From: Thioalkalivibrio sp. ALE14
Lineage (GTDB): Bacteria; Pseudomonadota; Gammaproteobacteria; Ectothiorhodospirales; Ectothiorhodospiraceae
Length of the DNA stretch: 64,000 nt
Direction: 5' to 3'
Assembly (NCBI RefSeq): GCF_000376845.1
Contig: NZ_AQXY01000024.1
Span: 68,916-132,915, forward strand
The translations under genes were made by a program, and so were the position numbers. Shown piece after piece: positions 53,033-61,931 of the stretch; within the stretch, counting starts at the first letter, position 1; each line of letters opens with the position of its first letter. The notes below the pieces were generated by a model. That model searched no databases, was not told where the DNA came from, and worked only from the letters and a program-made list of their open reading frames with translations.

Positions 53033-53722
53033 TCAGGCGGAGGCGTCGAGCTGCGCCGCGAAATGCGCCGGCGCGTAGCCTTCCTGCTTGCGCAGATAGT
53101 CGGCCAGCTGCGCCGCAAAGTCGGCCGGGACCGAGTCCCGCACGGCCGGCACCTCGCGCAGCCGTTCCCAGCGCTGCGCCAGCCGTGGAAACGCCTCCGC
53201 CTCCCAGGGGCTGTCCGGGTCCGCAAGCAGCGCATAGCGCATCAGGATCGGTGCCAGGGTCGCGTCGATCAGCGAGAAATCCGAGGTGGCCAGGCGATCA
53301 TCCCGCGTCATCTGCTGTTCCAGGCGCTCCAGCCCGCGCGCGGCCGTATGCCGCGCGAGCTCGAAGGCGTCCTCGGTGGCGGCCGTCATCCAGTGATACT
53401 GGGCAAAGGTCTGTTCCGAGAGGTACTCGATCCACGCCCGGGTGCGGGCCTGTTCCAGCGGGTCCGCCGGCATCAGGGCGGGCGGGGTGATGGCATCGAT
53501 ATACTCGTCGATCACCGCCGACTCGAACAGCACGGTGTCGTCGTCGACGATCAGCACCGGCACCTTCCCGAGCGGCGAGCGCGCGCGGAACCACTCCGGC
53601 GGGTTGGCCAGATCGATCAGGCTCAGTTCGAACGGGGCCTGCTTGTATTTCAGCGTGATCACGCTACGCTGGACAAACGGACAGATGGCGAAACTGATCA
53701 GGTGCAGATGCGGCAGATTCAT
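53033..53722 (-). CDS. Glutathione S-transferase family protein
   Basis: A 229-residue cytosolic GST. The thioredoxin-like N-terminal domain has a Cys-type active site (ISFAICPFVQRSV), with SPLGKVPVLIVDD and LFESAVIDEYID supplying the glutathione-binding cis-Pro and E-S motif. The helical domain follows. A Cys rather than Ser/Tyr site suggests omega/beta-type thiol transfer. Substrate unknown. Confidence 0.88.
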   Translation of the reverse strand: MNLPHLHLISFAICPFVQRSVITLKYKQAPFELSLIDLANPPEWFRARSPLGKVPVLIVDDDTVLFESAVIDEYIDAITPPALMPADPLEQARTRAWIEYLSEQTFAQYHWMTAATEDAFELARHTAARGLERLEQQMTRDDRLATSDFSLIDATLAPILMRYALLADPDSPWEAEAFPRLAQRWERLREVPAVRDSVPADFAAQLADYLRKQEGYAPAHFAAQLDASA

Positions 53723-53837
53723 GAGGGTCCTCGGCGTCCTGGGTCGGGGCAGGTCACGGTCCGGATGACCGCGGAACGTCGGTGCTTGGCCTGGAAAGGT
53801 TGCGCATTGTCCCCCCTCGCGCAGGCCCGGGGAAGCC

Positions 53838-54278
53838 TTGGCCAGGGGTAGCGGCCATCACGAGGCGCCCAGCGCCGGGCTGCGGATCGACAAGTGGCTG
53901 TGGGCCGCGCGTTTTTACAAGACGCGCGGGCTGGCCAGCGAGGCGGTTGGCGGCGGCAAGGTCCACGTGAACGGCGAGCGCTGCAAGCCGGCGCGGCGCG
54001 TGCATCCCGGCGATCGTCTGACCATCCATCGGGGTCCGCAGGTCTGGGAGCTGGACGTGGTGGGGCTGAACGAGCAGCGCCGGCCGGCCCGCGAGGCGCA
54101 GGCTCTGTACGAGGAGACCCCGGAGAGCCAGGCCCGGCGCGAGGCGGAAAGCGAGCGCCGCCGGGCCGAGCGCGCGGTGGCGGACAGTGCGCCCAGCCGC
54201 CGGCCGGACAAGCGCGAGCGGCGCAAGATTCGCCGTTTTATTCGCCAGGATGACAGCGACAGGAGCGAATCCGAGTGA
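53838..54278 (+). CDS. hslR: Heat shock protein 15 (S4-domain RNA-binding)
   Basis: A 146-residue protein that binds free 50S subunits carrying nascent chains. The S4 domain (about 15-80) shows LRIDKWLWAARFYKTRGLA and GKVHVNGERCKPARRV. The C-terminal third is a highly charged helix rich in Arg and Glu. The start appears to be TTG 53838 with GGGGAAG upstream; no ATG precedes the S4 domain in frame. The stop overlaps the nudix gene as GTGA. Confidence 0.9.
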   Translation: MARGSGHHEAPSAGLRIDKWLWAARFYKTRGLASEAVGGGKVHVNGERCKPARRVHPGDRLTIHRGPQVWELDVVGLNEQRRPAREAQALYEETPESQARREAESERRRAERAVADSAPSRRPDKRERRKIRRFIRQDDSDRSESE

Positions 54279-54742
54279 CATCCCTCGAAGGCAGTGGCCC
54301 TCCGGTGACCCCGCGTGTGGCGGTGGATCTGGTGATCCGTCATCCGGCCCAGCCCGGTCGGGTGCTAGTGATCGAGCGGCGCAACCCCCCGCATGGCTGG
54401 GCGCTCCCCGGGGGCTTCGTCGACGTTGGCGAGTCCGCCGAGCATGCCGCGGTGCGCGAGGCGCGCGAGGAGACCGGGCTGGAGGTCGAGCTGGAGGTGT
54501 TGCTGGGCGTTTATTCCGACCCGGAGCGCGATCCGCGCGGGCATACCGTCAGCGCGGTCTATATCGCCCGTGGCCGGGGCGAGGCGAAGGCCGCCGACGA
54601 TGCCACCGACTGCGCCTGGCTGGACCCGGAGGATCCGGATCCTGTCCTGGTGTTCGATCACCGGCGCATCCTCGACGACTACCGGCGCTGGCGCCTGACC
54701 GGCGAAACCGCCGCGCCGCGCCCGGTACGAAAAGCGGGATGA
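54275..54742 (+). CDS. Nudix hydrolase
   Basis: A 155-residue pyrophosphohydrolase. The Nudix box is complete: G-x5-E-x7-REAREETGLEV beginning at GGFVDVGESAEHAAV. WALPGG just before is typical of the ADP-ribose/8-oxo-nucleotide subgroups, but substrate cannot be read. The start is GTG 54275 overlapping the hslR stop. Confidence 0.9.
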   Translation: MTSLEGSGPPVTPRVAVDLVIRHPAQPGRVLVIERRNPPHGWALPGGFVDVGESAEHAAVREAREETGLEVELEVLLGVYSDPERDPRGHTVSAVYIARGRGEAKAADDATDCAWLDPEDPDPVLVFDHRRILDDYRRWRLTGETAAPRPVRKAG

Positions 54743-54794
54743 ATGCGGCCAAGCTGTTACCATACGGCGCTTTCGACCACCGCTACGGTATCGC

Positions 54795-56228
54795 GTGACA
54801 AAGGCTGACTCCGCAACCCCGACCCGACCCGACCGCGAGGTTCCGGAACCCCGTGTGTACGAGCGCGCGGAGCATGGCATCTCGCGCGCGGCGATCGACG
54901 ACAACGCGCTGAAGGTGCTTTATCGCCTGCGCGAAGCCGGCTACCGGGCCTGCCTGGTCGGCGGCGGCGTGCGCGACCTGCTGCTGGGGCGCGAACCCAA
55001 GGACTTCGATGTCGCCACGGACGCCACCCCCGAGCAGGTGCGTGGCCTGTTCCGCAACTGCCGCCTGATCGGGCGCCGCTTTCGCCTGGCGCATGTGCTG
55101 TTCGGGCGCGAGATGATCGAGGTGGCGACCTTCCGCGCGCCGCATGACGACGAGGCCGAGGACGAAGGCCAGGTCGCGCTCAGCGAAGAAGGCCGTATCC
55201 TGCGCGACAATCGCTACGGCACCATCGAGCAGGACGCGATCCGTCGCGACTTCAGCGTCAACGCCCTGTACTACGACATCGAGGATTTCTCGGTGCTGGA
55301 TTACACCGGCGGGGTCGAGGACCTGCGCGCGGGCGTGTTGCGCCTGATCGGCGACGATGTCGATACCCGGTTGCGCGAGGACCCGGTGCGCATGCTGCGG
55401 GCGGTGCGCTTCTCCGCCAAGCTGGGGCTGACCATCGCGCCGGAGGTCGAGGCCGGCATCCACGATCTGGCCTCGCTGATGCAGACGGTGGCGCCCGCGC
55501 GGCTGTTCGACGAGGTGATCAAGCTGTTCCACAGCGGCGCGGCGGTGACCTGTCTGGATGAACTCGAGCGCTTTGGCCTGTTCGAGGCGATGTTCCCCGA
55601 GGCGGCGGACTGCTTTGCCGATCCGGACCTTGGCGCCGAGCGTCGTCAGTTCCTGGTCGAGTCACTGCTGAACACCGACAAGCGCATCAACGAGGGGCTG
55701 GGGGTGAACCCGGCCTTTCTCTATGCCGCGGTCCTCTGGGCCCCGGTGCAAGTGGTCGCCGCCGAGCGCATCGACGATGGCGAGCAGGAGATCCCCGCCT
55801 GGCAGCAGGCCATGGCCGAGGTGCTGGATCGCCAGGTGAAGACGGTATCCATCCCCAAGCGCTTCAGCCTGATCGTGCGCGAGATCTGGGAGTTGCAGGC
55901 GCGCCTGGAGCGCCATCGTGGGGGGCGTGCGCTGCGTCTGCTGACGCATCCGCGTTTTCGCGCCGGCTATGATTTCCTCTGCCTGCGGGCCCGCGCCGGC
56001 GATGCCGACCCCGAGTTGTGCCGCTGGTGGACCGAGATCCAGGAACAGGACGAGGACGGGCAAAAGGCCATGGCGGGTACCCAGGGCAAGGGACCCAAGG
56101 GCGACGGCAAGTCCGGCGCCAAGGGCAAGTCCCGGCGCGGTGGCCGGCGTCGGCGCCGGGGGCGCAAGGGCGGGGGTGGCGAGAACACCGGATCGGCCGC
56201 TAACCCGGATTCCGGAGGTGGCGAATGA
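54795..56228 (+). CDS. pcnB: Poly(A) polymerase I
   Basis: It adds poly(A) tails that promote RNA decay. 477 residues. The nucleotidyltransferase signature is CLVGGGVRDLLLGREPKDFD with the catalytic Asp pair in DFDVATD, and the CCA-like helical region follows (RRDFSVNALYYDIEDFSVLD). The C-terminus is a Gly/Lys/Arg-rich tail (GKSRRGGRRRRRGRKGGGG, about residues 440-468), presumably RNA-binding. The start is GTG 54795. The stop overlaps folK as ATGA. Confidence 0.95.
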   Translation: MTKADSATPTRPDREVPEPRVYERAEHGISRAAIDDNALKVLYRLREAGYRACLVGGGVRDLLLGREPKDFDVATDATPEQVRGLFRNCRLIGRRFRLAHVLFGREMIEVATFRAPHDDEAEDEGQVALSEEGRILRDNRYGTIEQDAIRRDFSVNALYYDIEDFSVLDYTGGVEDLRAGVLRLIGDDVDTRLREDPVRMLRAVRFSAKLGLTIAPEVEAGIHDLASLMQTVAPARLFDEVIKLFHSGAAVTCLDELERFGLFEAMFPEAADCFADPDLGAERRQFLVESLLNTDKRINEGLGVNPAFLYAAVLWAPVQVVAAERIDDGEQEIPAWQQAMAEVLDRQVKTVSIPKRFSLIVREIWELQARLERHRGGRALRLLTHPRFRAGYDFLCLRARAGDADPELCRWWTEIQEQDEDGQKAMAGTQGKGPKGDGKSGAKGKSRRGGRRRRRGRKGGGGENTGSAANPDSGGGE

Positions 56229-56767
56229 GCGCGGCTGACCACGGCGTGCAGGCCTTCATCGGGATCGGCGCCAATCTGGGCGATCCCGAGGCCCAGGTGC
56301 GCGAGTCCTTCGTCCGCCTGGCACAGGGGCTGCCGCAAACGCGCCTGACCGGCCGCTCGCGGCTGTTCCGTAACCCGCCGATGGGCCCCCAGGATCAACC
56401 CGACTACGTGAACGCGGTGGCCCGATTGCACACCCGGCTGGAGCCGCTGGATCTGCTGGCGGGGCTGCAGGCGATCGAGTGCGCCTGCGGGCGCGAGCGG
56501 GACGGTGCCCGCTGGGGGCCGCGCCTGCTGGATCTGGATCTGTTGCTGTTCGGCGAGCAGTCGCTGGATCTGCCGGGGCTGAAGGTGCCGCACGCCGGCA
56601 TCGCCGAACGCGACTTCGTGATCCTGCCGCTGCTGGAGCTGGCCCCGGGGCTGCAGATCCCCGGTCTGGGTCCGCTGGAGCGGCTGGCGCAGCGCTTCGA
56701 CGGCGCGAGCCTGACCCCGATCACGGAACCGGAGGCGAGCGTCGCGGCGGCGGAGGGGCGCGGATGA
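56225..56767 (+). CDS. folK: 6-hydroxymethyl-7,8-dihydropterin pyrophosphokinase
   Basis: A folate-pathway enzyme transferring pyrophosphate from ATP. 180 residues. Landmarks are IGIGANLGDPEAQV, GRERDGARWGPRLLDLDLL and VPHAGIAERDFVILPLLEL. It overlaps pcnB and the deoxynucleoside kinase, each by ATGA. Confidence 0.97.
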   Translation: MSAADHGVQAFIGIGANLGDPEAQVRESFVRLAQGLPQTRLTGRSRLFRNPPMGPQDQPDYVNAVARLHTRLEPLDLLAGLQAIECACGRERDGARWGPRLLDLDLLLFGEQSLDLPGLKVPHAGIAERDFVILPLLELAPGLQIPGLGPLERLAQRFDGASLTPITEPEASVAAAEGRG

Positions 56768-57414
56768 GCCTTGCCGATTTCGATTTCATCGCGGTAGAGG
56801 GACCGATCGGGGTCGGCAAGTCCAGCCTGGCGAAACGCCTGGCCGAGCACCTGCAGGCCGAGGGCATCTTCGAGGCCCCGGACGAGAACCCGTTCCTCGA
56901 CCGGTTCTATCAGGAGCCGGACAAGCACGCCCTGGCGACCCAGCTGCATTTTCTGGTGCAGCGCGTGCGCCAGCTGACGCCGGTGGCCCAGAAGGGGCTG
57001 TTCGAGCAGCGCCATGTCTCCGACTACCTGATGGACAAGGATCCGCTGTTCGCCGAGCTGAACCTGCACCCGGACGAGCTGGAGATCTATCGCGAGATGT
57101 TCCGGCACCTGCGCGGGGGCCTGCCGCGCCCGGACCTGGTGGTTTACCTGCAGGCGCCCGTGGATGTGCTGCAGGAACGCATCCGCCGTCGGGCGCGACC
57201 GTACGAACGTCACATCGAGGCCGGTTACCTGGAACGATTGAACGCCGCCTACGCGGAATTCTTCTATCATTTCGAAGGACCGGCGCTCGTGATTGTGAAC
57301 GCCACCGAGATCGACTGGGTGAACAACCCGGCCGACTTTGACCAGCTGGTGCAGTTTCTGGAACCGATCCAGGGCGGGCGACACTACTTCAACCCGTTGC
57401 CGATCTCGCTCTAG
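56764..57414 (+). CDS. Deoxynucleoside kinase (dGK/dCK-type)
   Basis: A 216-residue P-loop kinase. Walker A is VEGPIGVGKSSLAKRLAEHL, ENPFLDRFYQEP is the family substrate region, and RIRRRARPYERHIEAGYLERL the lid. Its position between folK and panB is common in gammaproteobacteria. Which deoxynucleoside it prefers is unknown. Confidence 0.9.
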   Translation: MSLADFDFIAVEGPIGVGKSSLAKRLAEHLQAEGIFEAPDENPFLDRFYQEPDKHALATQLHFLVQRVRQLTPVAQKGLFEQRHVSDYLMDKDPLFAELNLHPDELEIYREMFRHLRGGLPRPDLVVYLQAPVDVLQERIRRRARPYERHIEAGYLERLNAAYAEFFYHFEGPALVIVNATEIDWVNNPADFDQLVQFLEPIQGGRHYFNPLPISL

Positions 57415-57443
57415 AGGGTGGCAATCCGGACTGTCCGGGAGGC

Positions 57444-58244
57444 ATGAGCATGCGGCCGATTACCGTGAATACCCTGGCCCGGCGCAAGCAGGCCGGCGAG
57501 CCGATCGCCTGTCTCACCGCCTATGACGCGGCCTTCGCCGGGCTGCTGGACCGCTGCGGCGTCGACGTGATCCTGGTCGGCGATTCGCTCGGCATGGTGG
57601 TGCAGGGTCATTCGACTACCCTGCCGGTGACCCTCGACGACATGGTCTATCACGTCGCCTGCGTCGCGCGTGGCAGCGAGAACGCCCTGATCATGGCGGA
57701 TATCCCGTTTCTCGGCGATGTCGACGCCTCCACCGCGCTGGCCCAGTCCGGTGCACTGCTGCGCGCCGGGGCCCACATGGTCAAGGTCGAGTGCGGTGCG
57801 TACGAGGTCCCGGTGGTCGAGCGCCTGGTGGCCGCCGGTATCCCGGTCTGCGCCCACCTGGGCCTGACCCCGCAGGCGGTCCACCGCTTCGGCGGTCACC
57901 GGGTGCAGGGCCGCGACCCGAAGGCCGCGGCGGAGATGGAATGCCTGGCCGCACGCCTGGAGAGCGCCGGGGCGCAGGCCCTGCTGCTGGAAGGCATCCC
58001 CGAGAGTCTCGCGGACGCCATCGTGCGCAGCGCCGGTGTGCCGGTGATCGGCATCGGGGCGAGCCCGCATTGTGACGGCCAGGTGCTGGTGCTGTCGGAC
58101 GTGCTTGGCCTGACGCCCGAGCCGCCGCGTTTCGCGCGCGACTTCCTCGCCGAGGGGGGCTCCCTGGAGGGCGCGGTGCGCGCCTACTGCGAAGCCGTGC
58201 GGACCCGGGCCTTCCCCGAATCCGGCGTGCATACCTTCAGTTAA
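57444..58244 (+). CDS. panB: 3-methyl-2-oxobutanoate hydroxymethyltransferase
   Basis: The first step of pantothenate synthesis, using methylene-tetrahydrofolate. 266 residues. Landmarks are CLTAYDAAFAGLLD, LVGDSLGMVVQGHSTTLPVT and GIGASPHCDGQVLV. GGGAGG precedes the ATG. panC starts 30 bases after the stop. Confidence 0.97.
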   Translation: MSMRPITVNTLARRKQAGEPIACLTAYDAAFAGLLDRCGVDVILVGDSLGMVVQGHSTTLPVTLDDMVYHVACVARGSENALIMADIPFLGDVDASTALAQSGALLRAGAHMVKVECGAYEVPVVERLVAAGIPVCAHLGLTPQAVHRFGGHRVQGRDPKAAAEMECLAARLESAGAQALLLEGIPESLADAIVRSAGVPVIGIGASPHCDGQVLVLSDVLGLTPEPPRFARDFLAEGGSLEGAVRAYCEAVRTRAFPESGVHTFS

Positions 58245-58274
58245 CTGCGTTTCCCGAAGGACGGACCCTGACCC

Positions 58275-59153
58275 ATGAGAATCCTGCGTGATCGGCCGCA
58301 ACTGGTGGCCATGCATCGAGAGTGGTCGCGCAAGGGGCGCGGTACCGTGGCCCTGGTGCCCACCATGGGCAACCTGCACGAAGGCCACCTGACGCTGATC
58401 CGGCATGCGCGGGCGCGCGCCCAGCGGGTGGTGGTGTCGATCTTCGTGAATCCTCTGCAGTTCGACCGTGCCGAGGATCTGGAACGGTATCCGCGCAGCC
58501 TGGAGGAGGATGCCCGTCTGGCGACCGATGCCGGCGTGGATGCACTGTTCTGTCCCAGCAACGAGGACATGTATCCCGACGACGGGGTGCCCCCGGTGCG
58601 CGTGGTCGTCCCGGTGCTGTCGGAGATCCTGGAGGGCGACTACCGCCCCGGGCATTTTGACGGCGTGGCGACCGTGGTGACCAAGCTGTTCAACCTGGTG
58701 CGCCCGGACCTGGCCCTGTTCGGCGAGAAGGACTTCCAGCAGTTCAAGCTGATCGAGCGCATGGTGCAGGGGCTGGACATCCCGACCCGGGTGGAGGCCA
58801 TCCCCACGGTGCGCGAGCCGGACGGGCTGGCCTTCAGTTCGCGCAACCAGCAGCTGTCCGAAGAGGCGCGCGCCACCGCCCCCGAACTCAAGCGGGTGCT
58901 GGACGAGGTGGCGACCGTTTGCCGCACGGCCACCGTGTTCGATGCCGACCGCATCCCCGAGGTGGAGGGGCGTGCCTGCGACCGGCTGCGCGAGGCCGGG
59001 TTCGACCCGGAATACCTGTCGATCCGCCGCGCCGAGGACCTGATGGAACCGCAAACCGGCGCGCCGCTGGCCGAGCAGGACCTCGTGGTCCTGTCCGCCG
59101 CCTGGCTGGAAGACGTCCGCCTGATCGACAACGTCCGCACCCGCACGGACTGA
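58275..59153 (+). CDS. panC: Pantothenate synthetase
   Basis: It joins pantoate and beta-alanine via pantoyl-adenylate. 292 residues. ATP-binding PTMGNLHEGHLTLIRHAR, then FVNPLQFDRAEDLERYPR and FGEKDFQQFKLIERMV, plus the KMSKS-like AFSSRNQQLS. A dispersed repeat copy separates it from panD. Confidence 0.97.
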   Translation: MRILRDRPQLVAMHREWSRKGRGTVALVPTMGNLHEGHLTLIRHARARAQRVVVSIFVNPLQFDRAEDLERYPRSLEEDARLATDAGVDALFCPSNEDMYPDDGVPPVRVVVPVLSEILEGDYRPGHFDGVATVVTKLFNLVRPDLALFGEKDFQQFKLIERMVQGLDIPTRVEAIPTVREPDGLAFSSRNQQLSEEARATAPELKRVLDEVATVCRTATVFDADRIPEVEGRACDRLREAGFDPEYLSIRRAEDLMEPQTGAPLAEQDLVVLSAAWLEDVRLIDNVRTRTD

Positions 59154-59160
59154 CCCCGTT

Positions 59161-59350
59161 TTTTTGTGGCCACGAAGCGCACGAAGACACGAAGAAGTTC
59201 AAGGGCCATTCACAGGAAGGCTGGAAGACAGGAAGGAACTCTCGATTGGCAGTGCGTTGACGATCGGGGTCCATCCGGCCCCTTCCGATCTTCGCGTCTT
59301 CCTGTAAACGCTCTTTACCTTCGTGTCTTCGTTCGCTTTGTGGTGAAAAA
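59161..59350. repeat. Dispersed CACGAAG inverted repeat, copy 5, between panC and panD
   Basis: Left arm words CCACGAAGCGCACGAAG and ACACGAAGAAG and right arm TTCGTGTCTTCGTTCGC / TTTGTGGTGAAAA are inverted; the inner pair is CAGGAAGGCTGGAAG and CTTCGCGTCTTCCTGTAAAC. About 190 bp. It splits the pantothenate genes. Confidence 0.88.
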
Positions 59351-59440
59351 ACCATCGATCCGAACAGGCGGGTTTGCCGTGGTCGCCGGGATCGCGGATA
59401 ATTTCCCGCCCTTCCGAGGTACAAGCTGGGAATACGCCGT

Positions 59441-59821
59441 ATGGTCGTCACTATGCTGAAAGGCAAACTGCATCAGGGCCGGGTCACGCATTGCGAGCTG
59501 GAGTATGAAGGCTCCTGCGCGATCGATACCCGCCTGCTGGAGGCGGCCGGCATCCTTCCGTTCGAGCAGATCCAGATCTACAACGTCGACAATGGCGAGC
59601 GCTTCACCACCTATGCGATCGAGGGCGAGGCCGGTTCCGGCATCATCTCGGTCAACGGCGCGGCCGCGCACAAGGCGGCGGTGGGGCATCGCGTGATCAT
59701 CTGCGCCTACGGCCAGATGGAGGCCGCCGAGGCCCGCGAATTCACCCCCGATCTGGTCTATCTCGACGCGGACAACCGGATCATCCGCACCGGCCACGGC
59801 ATCCCGGTCCAGGCCGCCTGA
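59441..59821 (+). CDS. panD: Aspartate 1-decarboxylase
   Basis: It makes beta-alanine with a pyruvoyl cofactor formed by self-cleavage. 126 residues. The cleavage site is Gly24-Ser25 in [16 protein letters not shown], and [13 protein letters not shown] and [16 protein letters not shown] are conserved. The start ATG 59441 gives [11 protein letters not shown], matching family N-termini. Confidence 0.96.
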   Translation: MVVTMLKGKLHQGRVTHCELEYEGSCAIDTRLLEAAGILPFEQIQIYNVDNGERFTTYAIEGEAGSGIISVNGAAAHKAAVGHRVIICAYGQMEAAEAREFTPDLVYLDADNRIIRTGHGIPVQAA

Positions 59822-59835
59822 TTTCCCTCTCCTCC

Positions 59836-59874
59836 GCGCACGCCCCGCCCGCAGTTGTCGGGCCGGGGGTGCGC
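59836..59874. terminator. GC-rich hairpin between panD and sucC
   Basis: Arms 59836-59851 and 59859-59874 pair at about 14 of 16 positions around a seven-base loop. There is no clear T-tract, so it could be an intrinsic terminator of panD with weak release, or a structure in the sucC leader. Confidence 0.4.
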
Positions 59875-59891
59875 CGCTATCCTCGACGCCC

Positions 59892-61052
59892 ATGAATCTC
59901 CACGAATTTCAGGCCAAGGCGCGTTTTCGCGACGCGGGCATCCCGGTCCCCGATGGCCAGGTGATCACGTCGCCGGATGAGCTCGCGGCCGCCTGGCAGG
60001 CCCTGGACGCCGAGCGCGTGCTGGTCAAGGCCCAGGTCCACTCGGGTGGCCGCGGCAAGGCTGGTGGCGTGGTGATGGCAGACTCCTTCGATGCCGCGCG
60101 CGAGGCGGTGGACAAGCTGCTGGGATCGCGCCTGGTGACGGGTCAGAGTGGCCCCGAGGGCCTGCCGGTGGACCAGCTGCTGCTGGAGCCGGCGGCCGAT
60201 ATCGCCCGCGAGTTCTACTTCGCCATGCTGGTGGACCGCTCGCGCGAGCGCCTGGCGCTGGTGGTCTCGGCCGAGGGCGGCATGGACATCGAGACCCTGG
60301 CGGCGGAGCGCCCCGAGGCCGTGGTGACCCTGCCGATCCACCCGGCCACGGGCGTGATGCCGTTTCATGGCCGCCGGGTCGCCTCGACCCTGGGCCTCTC
60401 CGGCGACGCGGCCAAGGCCATGGCGCAACTGGTGACCAATGCCCACGCCCTGTTCCAGCAGCTCGATGCCCAGCTGCTCGAGATCAACCCGCTGGTGCTG
60501 ACCGGGGATGACCGGCTGCTGGCGATCGACGCCAAGCTGACGATTGACGACTCCGCGGCCTACCGCCAGAAGGCACTGTTCGCGGAGCGCGACGCGCGTC
60601 AGCGCGACCCGGCCGAGGAGCAGGCGCACGAGCATGACCTCAACTACATCCGCCTGGACGGCTCCATCGGCTGCATGGTCAACGGCGCCGGGCTGGCAAT
60701 GGCGACCATGGATCTGATCCAGCACCACGGCGGCTCGCCGGCCAACTTCCTCGATGTCGGCGGCGGTACCACGGTGGAGCGGGTCACCGCGGCGTTCAAG
60801 CTGATCCTGTCGGACCCATCGGTGAAGGCGGTGCTGGTGAATATCTTTGGCGGCATCGTGCGCTGCGACCTGATCGCCGAGGGCATTATCGCCGCGATCC
60901 GCGAGATCCAGGTCCAGGTGCCGGTGGTGGTGCGCCTGGAGGGCACCAACGCCGAACAGGGCCGCAATGCGCTGGCCAACTCCGGCCTGGATGTGATCCC
61001 GGCCGCCGATCTCGACGCGGCGGCGCGCGCCGTGGTGGAGTCCGTGGCATGA
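59892..61052 (+). CDS. sucC: Succinate--CoA ligase, beta subunit (ADP-forming)
   Basis: The ATP-grasp subunit of the TCA-cycle enzyme. 386 residues. [38 protein letters not shown] and [20 protein letters not shown] are the grasp-fold landmarks, and [18 protein letters not shown] plus [10 protein letters not shown] the CoA-ligase half. It overlaps sucD by ATGA. Confidence 0.98.
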   Translation: MNLHEFQAKARFRDAGIPVPDGQVITSPDELAAAWQALDAERVLVKAQVHSGGRGKAGGVVMADSFDAAREAVDKLLGSRLVTGQSGPEGLPVDQLLLEPAADIAREFYFAMLVDRSRERLALVVSAEGGMDIETLAAERPEAVVTLPIHPATGVMPFHGRRVASTLGLSGDAAKAMAQLVTNAHALFQQLDAQLLEINPLVLTGDDRLLAIDAKLTIDDSAAYRQKALFAERDARQRDPAEEQAHEHDLNYIRLDGSIGCMVNGAGLAMATMDLIQHHGGSPANFLDVGGGTTVERVTAAFKLILSDPSVKAVLVNIFGGIVRCDLIAEGIIAAIREIQVQVPVVVRLEGTNAEQGRNALANSGLDVIPAADLDAAARAVVESVA

Positions 61053-61924
61053 GTATCCTCGTCGACCGCGACACCAAGGTGATCTGCCAGGGCTTCACCG
61101 GCAAGCAGGGCAGCTTTCACTCGGAACAGGCCATCGCCTATGGCACCCGCCTGGTCGGGGGCGTGACCCCGGGCAAGGGCGGGCAGACCCATTTGGACCG
61201 GCCGGTGTTCGATACCGTCGCCGATGCGGTGGCGTCCACCGGCGCGACCGTCAGCATGATCTATGTCCCGGCGCCGTTCGCCGCGGACGCGATCTGCGAG
61301 GCGGCGGATGCCGGGATCGAGCTGGCGGTCTGCATCACCGAGGGCATCCCGGTACAGGACATGGTGCGGGTCAAGCAGGTGCTGGCGGGCAGCCCCACGC
61401 GCCTGATCGGCCCGAACTGCCCGGGTGTCATCACCCCGGAGGCCTGCAAGGTCGGGATCATGCCTGGCTATATCCACCGCCGCGGGCGCATCGGCATCAT
61501 CTCGCGCTCGGGCACGCTAACCTACGAGGCGGTCAAGCAGACCTCGGACCTTGGCCTGGGGCAGAGCACCTGTGTGGGCATCGGCGGCGACCCGATCCAG
61601 GGCCTCGACTTTGTCGACTGCCTGCGCCTGTTCCACGACGATCCGGAGACCGACGGCGTGCTGATGGTGGGCGAGATCGGTGGCGATGCCGAGGAACGCG
61701 CCGCGCGCTATATCGCGGACGAATTCGACAAGCCGGTGGCCGCCTATATCGCCGGCGCCACAGCCCCGCCGGGCCGGCGCATGGGGCATGCCGGCGCGAT
61801 CATCGCCGGCGGTCAGGGCACCGCGGAGCAGAAGATGACGGCCCTGCGCGAGGCCGGCGCGACCGTGGCGGAGAGCCCGGCCGAGCTGGGCGCTGCGATG
61901 CAGTCCGCGCTTGCCAGCGCCTGA
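61049..61924 (+). CDS. sucD: Succinate--CoA ligase, alpha subunit
   Basis: It carries the phosphorylated His intermediate. 291 residues. CoA-binding [38 protein letters not shown], and the active His in [18 protein letters not shown]. Coupled to sucC; nadE starts seven bases after the stop, so all three may be one transcript. Confidence 0.98.
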   Translation: MSILVDRDTKVICQGFTGKQGSFHSEQAIAYGTRLVGGVTPGKGGQTHLDRPVFDTVADAVASTGATVSMIYVPAPFAADAICEAADAGIELAVCITEGIPVQDMVRVKQVLAGSPTRLIGPNCPGVITPEACKVGIMPGYIHRRGRIGIISRSGTLTYEAVKQTSDLGLGQSTCVGIGGDPIQGLDFVDCLRLFHDDPETDGVLMVGEIGGDAEERAARYIADEFDKPVAAYIAGATAPPGRRMGHAGAIIAGGQGTAEQKMTALREAGATVAESPAELGAAMQSALASA

Positions 61925-61931
61925 ATTTGCG

